This document shows, piece by piece, positions 5,571 to 8,850 of a stretch of 8,850 bases of DNA; position 1 is the stretch's first letter, and each line of letters begins with the position of its first letter. This DNA is from QHWK01 sp035315685 (lineage in GTDB: Bacteria > Acidobacteriota > Vicinamibacteria > Vicinamibacterales > CAVVIG01). The position numbers were made by a program, and so were the translations under genes. Where the stretch lies: positions 1 to 8,850 of the forward strand of contig DATFXR010000825.1 in the NCBI GenBank assembly GCA_035315685.1, given 5' to 3'. Under the pieces are notes generated by a model that was not told the origin of the DNA, made no database searches, and saw only the letters and a program-made list of their open reading frames with translations.

Positions 5571-8213
5571 CTACTTCTTTCCGTGATCGTGCGGCAGCGG
5601 AGGCGCCGTGGCCGCCTCGACGTGGCCGCGCCCGGCTGCGTTGGCAATCTCCTCGAACGCAAACGCCATCCCCACCAGCTTGTCGTCGTCCCACGCGCGC
5701 CCGAGCAGCTGAATGTTGATCGGCTGTCCGTGGTTGTTGTAGCCGACGGGGAACACGACGGTCGGAATTCCGTTGGCCGCGCTTGGCGTGTCGCGACGGC
5801 CGAAGCTCCCCTTGCTGCCGCCGCCGTCATTGAGGCTGATGTCGCTGAGCAGTCCGGGATAGACCACGGCGTCGACGCCGAGGTGGTCGGCGCCCGCGGT
5901 GTCCATCCATTGCTTTGCGGTCGCCTGGCGCCCGCGTCGATAGTCGCGAAACGCCTGGATCTGCGCGGCCGTCAATCGGGGCGGCGGCGGCGCCAGGCAG
6001 GTGCTCGGATCGGCGCGAACGTACGCAACTTTCTTCTGTGAGCAGTCCACGTCGACGTTGGTGAAGATATGGAAGCCCTCCGTCACCAGTTCGGGATGCG
6101 TGTCGATGTAGTGTCCCCAGCCTTCCGCGCGGATGTCGCCCGGGGGCGCCACAGGCGCCGGCGGCGTGTCCGTGCCGCCGACGGTCACGCCCACCTCGAC
6201 GATCGTTGCGCCCGCGGTCACGAAGAACTGCAGCGCCGCTTTCTCCGCGTCGGTCGTGTTCGTCGTCTGGAACGGATCCACCCATGCGGACGGGATGAAG
6301 CCGATTCGCTTGCCCTTCAGCGCATTCGGGTCGAGCGCCGCACGCCAGTCGGCCGGCGTGTGCCGACCGGGCGCTGACGTCTCCGGATCGTTCGGATCGA
6401 CGGCGACCACCGCGTTGAGCATGTCGGCAAGATCGGGAACCGAGCGCGCCATGACGCCGCCGAAGTCGGTCAGGTAGACCAGCGGCATCACGCCGCTGCC
6501 GCTCTCGAGGCCGTCGGTGCCGCGCAGGGTCACGAGGCTCGCGGCGCTCGACGGGCCGTACAGCGAGTCGCCGGTCTGCGATCCCAGCGCCCCCGCCGCC
6601 AGATTCGCCGCCAGAGCGCTGCCCGATCCGCCGCTGGATGCGATCGCCGACTTCGACGGGTTGAACACGTTCCACACTTGTCCAAACGCGTCATTGGAGT
6701 AGCTGCCGTAGGTCGCGTACTCCTCGAGCGCGGTCTTACCGATGATCACGGCTCCTGCTTCACGCAGCCGCGCAACCTGGAAGGCATCGTGCGCGGGATG
6801 GAATCCGTCGAACGTCATGCTGCCGTTCGTCGTCGCCATGTCGAAGGTGTCGTAGAGGTTTTTCACCGCGATCGGAATCCCGAGCAGCCGCCCCGAGGCG
6901 CCATGCTTGCGCGCGGCGTCGGCGGCTTTGGCCTGCTCGATTGCGTCGGCCGCGACAATTTCGAACGCGTTGAATCCGAGCTGGCCTGTGTCGTAGGCCT
7001 CGATCCGGTCGAGGTACGCCTGCGTAACCTCTCTCGACGTCGTGACGCCCGCCTCGATGTCGGCGCGCAGCTGACCGATCGTCTTTCCGACGACGTCGTA
7101 CTTCACCTTGCTGGTTGCGTTCGGCGGCCTCGGCACGGCGGCCTGCTCGACCACCAGCGCCTTCTTGTTTTTGTTCGTCGGGGTGCAGTCGCCGAAGTCG
7201 AAGCCGTTCGCGCTCAGCGCGGCGGCGTCGAAGTTGTCGATCGAGCACACTTCGGCGAGCGACAGGCCGTCGATCTCCGGAGCGGCGGCGAGGCTGCCCG
7301 CCGTCGCCTCGACCGCTGCCCGCACCGCGGCCGACGAAGCGGCGGTGACGCGCTGCCCGAGGACGACGAAGTGCAACAACGACCGCGTTCGATCAGGTTG
7401 CAGCGTGATCGTGTTCACGTAGGCCTGAAAGTTCGCCTCATGGCCGACGTAGGTCAGCGGGTTGTTGAACGTGTTGAAGAGCCAGTTGCCCGCGAAGGTT
7501 ATCGCACCGGCGAACGGCGCCGCCGTGGAACTCGGCGTGCCGATGACGGTCGCCTGCGGGCCGCCGACGAGCGTCGTCCCCGCAAGCGGCGTCGCCACTT
7601 CGACCCATGAATCGGCTGCCGTGACGATCGCATCACCGCTCGACGTGTTGACGATGGCGCTCGAGTTCGCCGGCGCAGTGCCGGTGGCCGTGCCGATCCC
7701 GGACTGGCCGCCGAAGGCGACCTTGATCGTGACCGGCGATTTCGTCGTGTTCGTGAAGCTGTCGAGCCAGCGACCCCAGTTGGCGCTCCTGCTGATGAAC
7801 ACGGAGCGGGAAATCGTGACGCCGCCCAGGTCGATCGACTGCGTCGTCGCAAAGCGATTCATGCCGTCGAACGTCAAGCCGAAGCCGCGAAGGATCTCGC
7901 CGTTGAAGCGGGGAGCGGGTGACGTCTGCACGAGCACCTTGATGCCGCCGAAGCCGTTGATCGTCGTGCTGTACGGCGGCGTCACGCAGGCAGTGAAGAG
8001 GCAGTCGCCCGGCCCGGTCTGCGTGGCGCGAATGCTGCCGGTGTCCACTCGCGGCGAGGCCGCGTCCTGGATTCCCCAGAACGTGCCGTTGCCGTCGATG
8101 ACGTAGTTGAAGGCGCCCGCCGGGACGGCACACATCACTCCGACGAGCAAGAGCGCCGTCAAGCAGTAGCGGGGCTTCAGAAGCACTCTGAGGAGGCACT
8201 CGAATCTGACCAT
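5571..8213 (-). CDS. Exported amidase-signature family hydrolase with unassigned N-terminal module
   Basis: An 880-residue protein. Residues 1-34 are a Sec signal peptide (LTALLLVGVMCAVPAGA). Residues 35 to about 280 form a beta-rich, Thr/Ser/Gly-rich region I cannot assign, with a linker to about 370. The amidase domain fills about 370-860. The Ser-cisSer-Lys triad is readable: Lys451 in GIPIAVKN, cis-Ser526 in ASSGGSGSA, and nucleophile Ser550 in TGDSLYGPSS. The spacings of 75 and 24 residues equal those of fatty acid amide hydrolase (142, 217, 241). The C-terminal core is typical (GIPTVVFPVGYNNHGQPINI, then LLGRAW). Family members hydrolyse amide or ester bonds; the substrate here is unknown, and export suggests an extracellular or periplasmic one. 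The motif before the nucleophile reads TGDS where TGGS is usual. I place the start at 8213, where AGGAGG lies 5 bases upstream; an in-frame ATG at 8252 would add 13 residues before the signal peptide. Confidence 0.92.
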   Translation of the reverse strand: MVRFECLLRVLLKPRYCLTALLLVGVMCAVPAGAFNYVIDGNGTFWGIQDAASPRVDTGSIRATQTGPGDCLFTACVTPPYSTTINGFGGIKVLVQTSPAPRFNGEILRGFGLTFDGMNRFATTQSIDLGGVTISRSVFISRSANWGRWLDSFTNTTKSPVTIKVAFGGQSGIGTATGTAPANSSAIVNTSSGDAIVTAADSWVEVATPLAGTTLVGGPQATVIGTPSSTAAPFAGAITFAGNWLFNTFNNPLTYVGHEANFQAYVNTITLQPDRTRSLLHFVVLGQRVTAASSAAVRAAVEATAGSLAAAPEIDGLSLAEVCSIDNFDAAALSANGFDFGDCTPTNKNKKALVVEQAAVPRPPNATSKVKYDVVGKTIGQLRADIEAGVTTSREVTQAYLDRIEAYDTGQLGFNAFEIVAADAIEQAKAADAARKHGASGRLLGIPIAVKNLYDTFDMATTNGSMTFDGFHPAHDAFQVARLREAGAVIIGKTALEEYATYGSYSNDAFGQVWNVFNPSKSAIASSGGSGSALAANLAAGALGSQTGDSLYGPSSAASLVTLRGTDGLESGSGVMPLVYLTDFGGVMARSVPDLADMLNAVVAVDPNDPETSAPGRHTPADWRAALDPNALKGKRIGFIPSAWVDPFQTTNTTDAEKAALQFFVTAGATIVEVGVTVGGTDTPPAPVAPPGDIRAEGWGHYIDTHPELVTEGFHIFTNVDVDCSQKKVAYVRADPSTCLAPPPPRLTAAQIQAFRDYRRGRQATAKQWMDTAGADHLGVDAVVYPGLLSDISLNDGGGSKGSFGRRDTPSAANGIPTVVFPVGYNNHGQPINIQLLGRAWDDDKLVGMAFAFEEIANAAGRGHVEAATAPPLPHDHGKK

Positions 8214-8218
8214 AGCAA

Positions 8219-8224
8219 CCTCCT
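8219..8224 (-). promoter_or_regulatory. Ribosome binding site that sets the amidase start
   Basis: On the minus strand this is a perfect AGGAGG, 5 bases before the ATG at 8213. It lies inside the longer possible frame that begins at 8252, so it argues against that earlier start. Confidence 0.8.
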
Positions 8225-8308
8225 GGCGTGAAAGAGAGGACTCGCGGGCCACGATTCACGGGCGTCGAGATCGCATGTGCGCGGCAAGGACCCGACCGCG
8301 CAGCGCGG

Positions 8309-8338
8309 ATGATTCAGCCGCTGCTGATAAGGTGTCAA
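8309..8338 (-). promoter_or_regulatory. Candidate sigma-70 promoter for the amidase gene
   Basis: On the minus strand there is a perfect -35 box TTGACA (8333-8338), an 18-base spacer, and a moderate -10 AATCAT (8309-8314, four of six). Transcription would begin near 8302 and give a leader of about 90 bases. The -35 match is the stronger half. The rest of the gap (8214-8475) shows only a short inverted repeat TGCAC/GTGCA (8357-8373) and no gene I can support. Confidence 0.35.
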
Positions 8339-8475
8339 GTCATCGCTGCGATCATTTGCACGTTCTCGGTGCACGCAGTGACTCTGCAGTACGGGTGCTG
8401 CTGTCCAAGACCGCGTCGCGAACCTGAACCGTAGCGTCTGAATGGTGCCGGCGACGCTCAGTCGACGCGTGCGCT

Positions 8476-8850
8476 TCAGAAGCGCCTGTGCCGTGCACCG
8501 CAGATGAAGTACGCGAGAGTGGCTGGCGATGCGCCTTCGTTGCGCCAGCGTTGCCGCGTACCGTTCTGGACGACCGTGTCGCCCGGTCGCAGCGTCTTGA
8601 TGGCTCCGTCGTCGAGTTCCAGGATGACTTCACCCGACAACACCACCTCGAAATCGATGGTCGGTGTCGTGTGCATCCCCGGCGCGTCGGGTTCCATGTA
8701 CTGCGCCAAGCCTGGCAGTTTCTCTTCGAGTTCCTTCAGGGCTGCGTCCGCATCGAAGGTCTCATCTTCCGGATTGTTCACAGCGGCAGGAGGGAGCGTG
8801 AAGAGGCCAAAGCGGAAGCCTCCGAGAGGTGGAAAATATGCGCCGCTCGT
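8476..8850 (-). CDS. Cupin-2 family protein, C-terminal part (runs off right edge)
   Basis: The minus-strand frame is open from the window edge to a TGA at 8476-8478, giving 124 residues of a protein whose N-terminus lies outside. A GTG at 8781 could be mistaken for the start, but upstream codons read as protein (FPPLGGFRFGLFTLPP) and match the usual lead-in of this cupin type. The barrel follows: ALKELEEKLPGL (37-48), MEPDAPGMHTTPTIDFEVVL (52-71), the GEVILELDDG strand pair (73-82), LRPGDTVVQNGT (87-98) and WRNEG (102-106). Proteins with this pattern are small single-domain cupins, often near oxidoreductase or catabolic genes, with no firm function. The metal-binding histidine normally before AWRN in motif 2 is Gln100 here (NGTRQRWRN), and motif 1 has one histidine only. 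The amidase gene follows on the same strand after 262 bases and probably has its own promoter. Confidence 0.85.
   Translation of the reverse strand, partial: TSGAYFPPLGGFRFGLFTLPPAAVNNPEDETFDADAALKELEEKLPGLAQYMEPDAPGMHTTPTIDFEVVLSGEVILELDDGAIKTLRPGDTVVQNGTRQRWRNEGASPATLAYFICGARHRRF

Noticed and set aside
8228..8434. Plus-strand frame of 68 codons upstream of the amidase gene.
   Set aside because: No ribosome binding site or recognisable pattern, and it overlaps the candidate amidase promoter and leader.
8471..8485. Perfect palindrome GCGCTTCAGAAGCGC over the cupin stop codon, with its core GCTTCAGAAGC repeated near 8174.
   Set aside because: The one-base centre cannot form a hairpin loop and there is no T-run. 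Both copies fall mainly in coding sequence and can arise from codon use.

Overview
This is a high-GC, gene-dense bacterial chromosomal window of 8,850 bp. A paired DUF1592/DUF1552 'planctomycete-type cytochrome' locus, a secreted amidase, a SYLF protein and a stand-alone CHAD protein together suggest a soil or sediment Acidobacteriota, perhaps Vicinamibacteria. That placement is inferred from gene content and was not tested against any database. I see no rRNA, tRNA, CRISPR array, insertion sequence or phage gene.

Layout, left to right. Positions 1-354 (minus) hold the N-terminal part of a Tat-exported DUF1552 protein that runs off the left edge. It is separated by a large CGCAGAG/CTCTGCG hairpin (382-460) from the upstream gene on the same strand, a c-type-cytochrome-like protein of the DUF1587/1595/1592/1588/1585 architecture (461-2935, minus). 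These two genes form a probable operon of exported proteins. A 207-bp gap then separates them from a minus-strand CHAD-domain protein (3143-4060), preceded by a small ASCH-domain protein (4177-4503, minus). These two may form a second transcription unit, although a promoter-like sequence with a palindrome lies between them. A 290-bp intergenic region divides ASCH from the plus-strand SYLF/Ysc84-type protein (4794-5486), which has a signal peptide. SYLF converges on an exported 880-aa amidase-signature protein (5571-8213, minus) across a strong hairpin. The amidase has an unassigned N-terminal module of about 300 residues. Last, a cupin protein (8476-8850, minus) enters from the right edge and is missing its N-terminus.

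The genes look like largely independent envelope or secreted functions (cytochrome pair, SYLF protein, amidase) with small cytosolic proteins between them (ASCH, CHAD, cupin). I found no convincing new defence or mobile system. The points most worth a second look are the amidase's N-terminal module and its variant active-site motif, the intergenic hairpin at 382-460, a leader hairpin in front of the ASCH gene, and the cupin's substituted metal-ligand position. Several very long plus-strand open frames, including one from 17 to 3319, are antisense by-products of high GC and are not genes.
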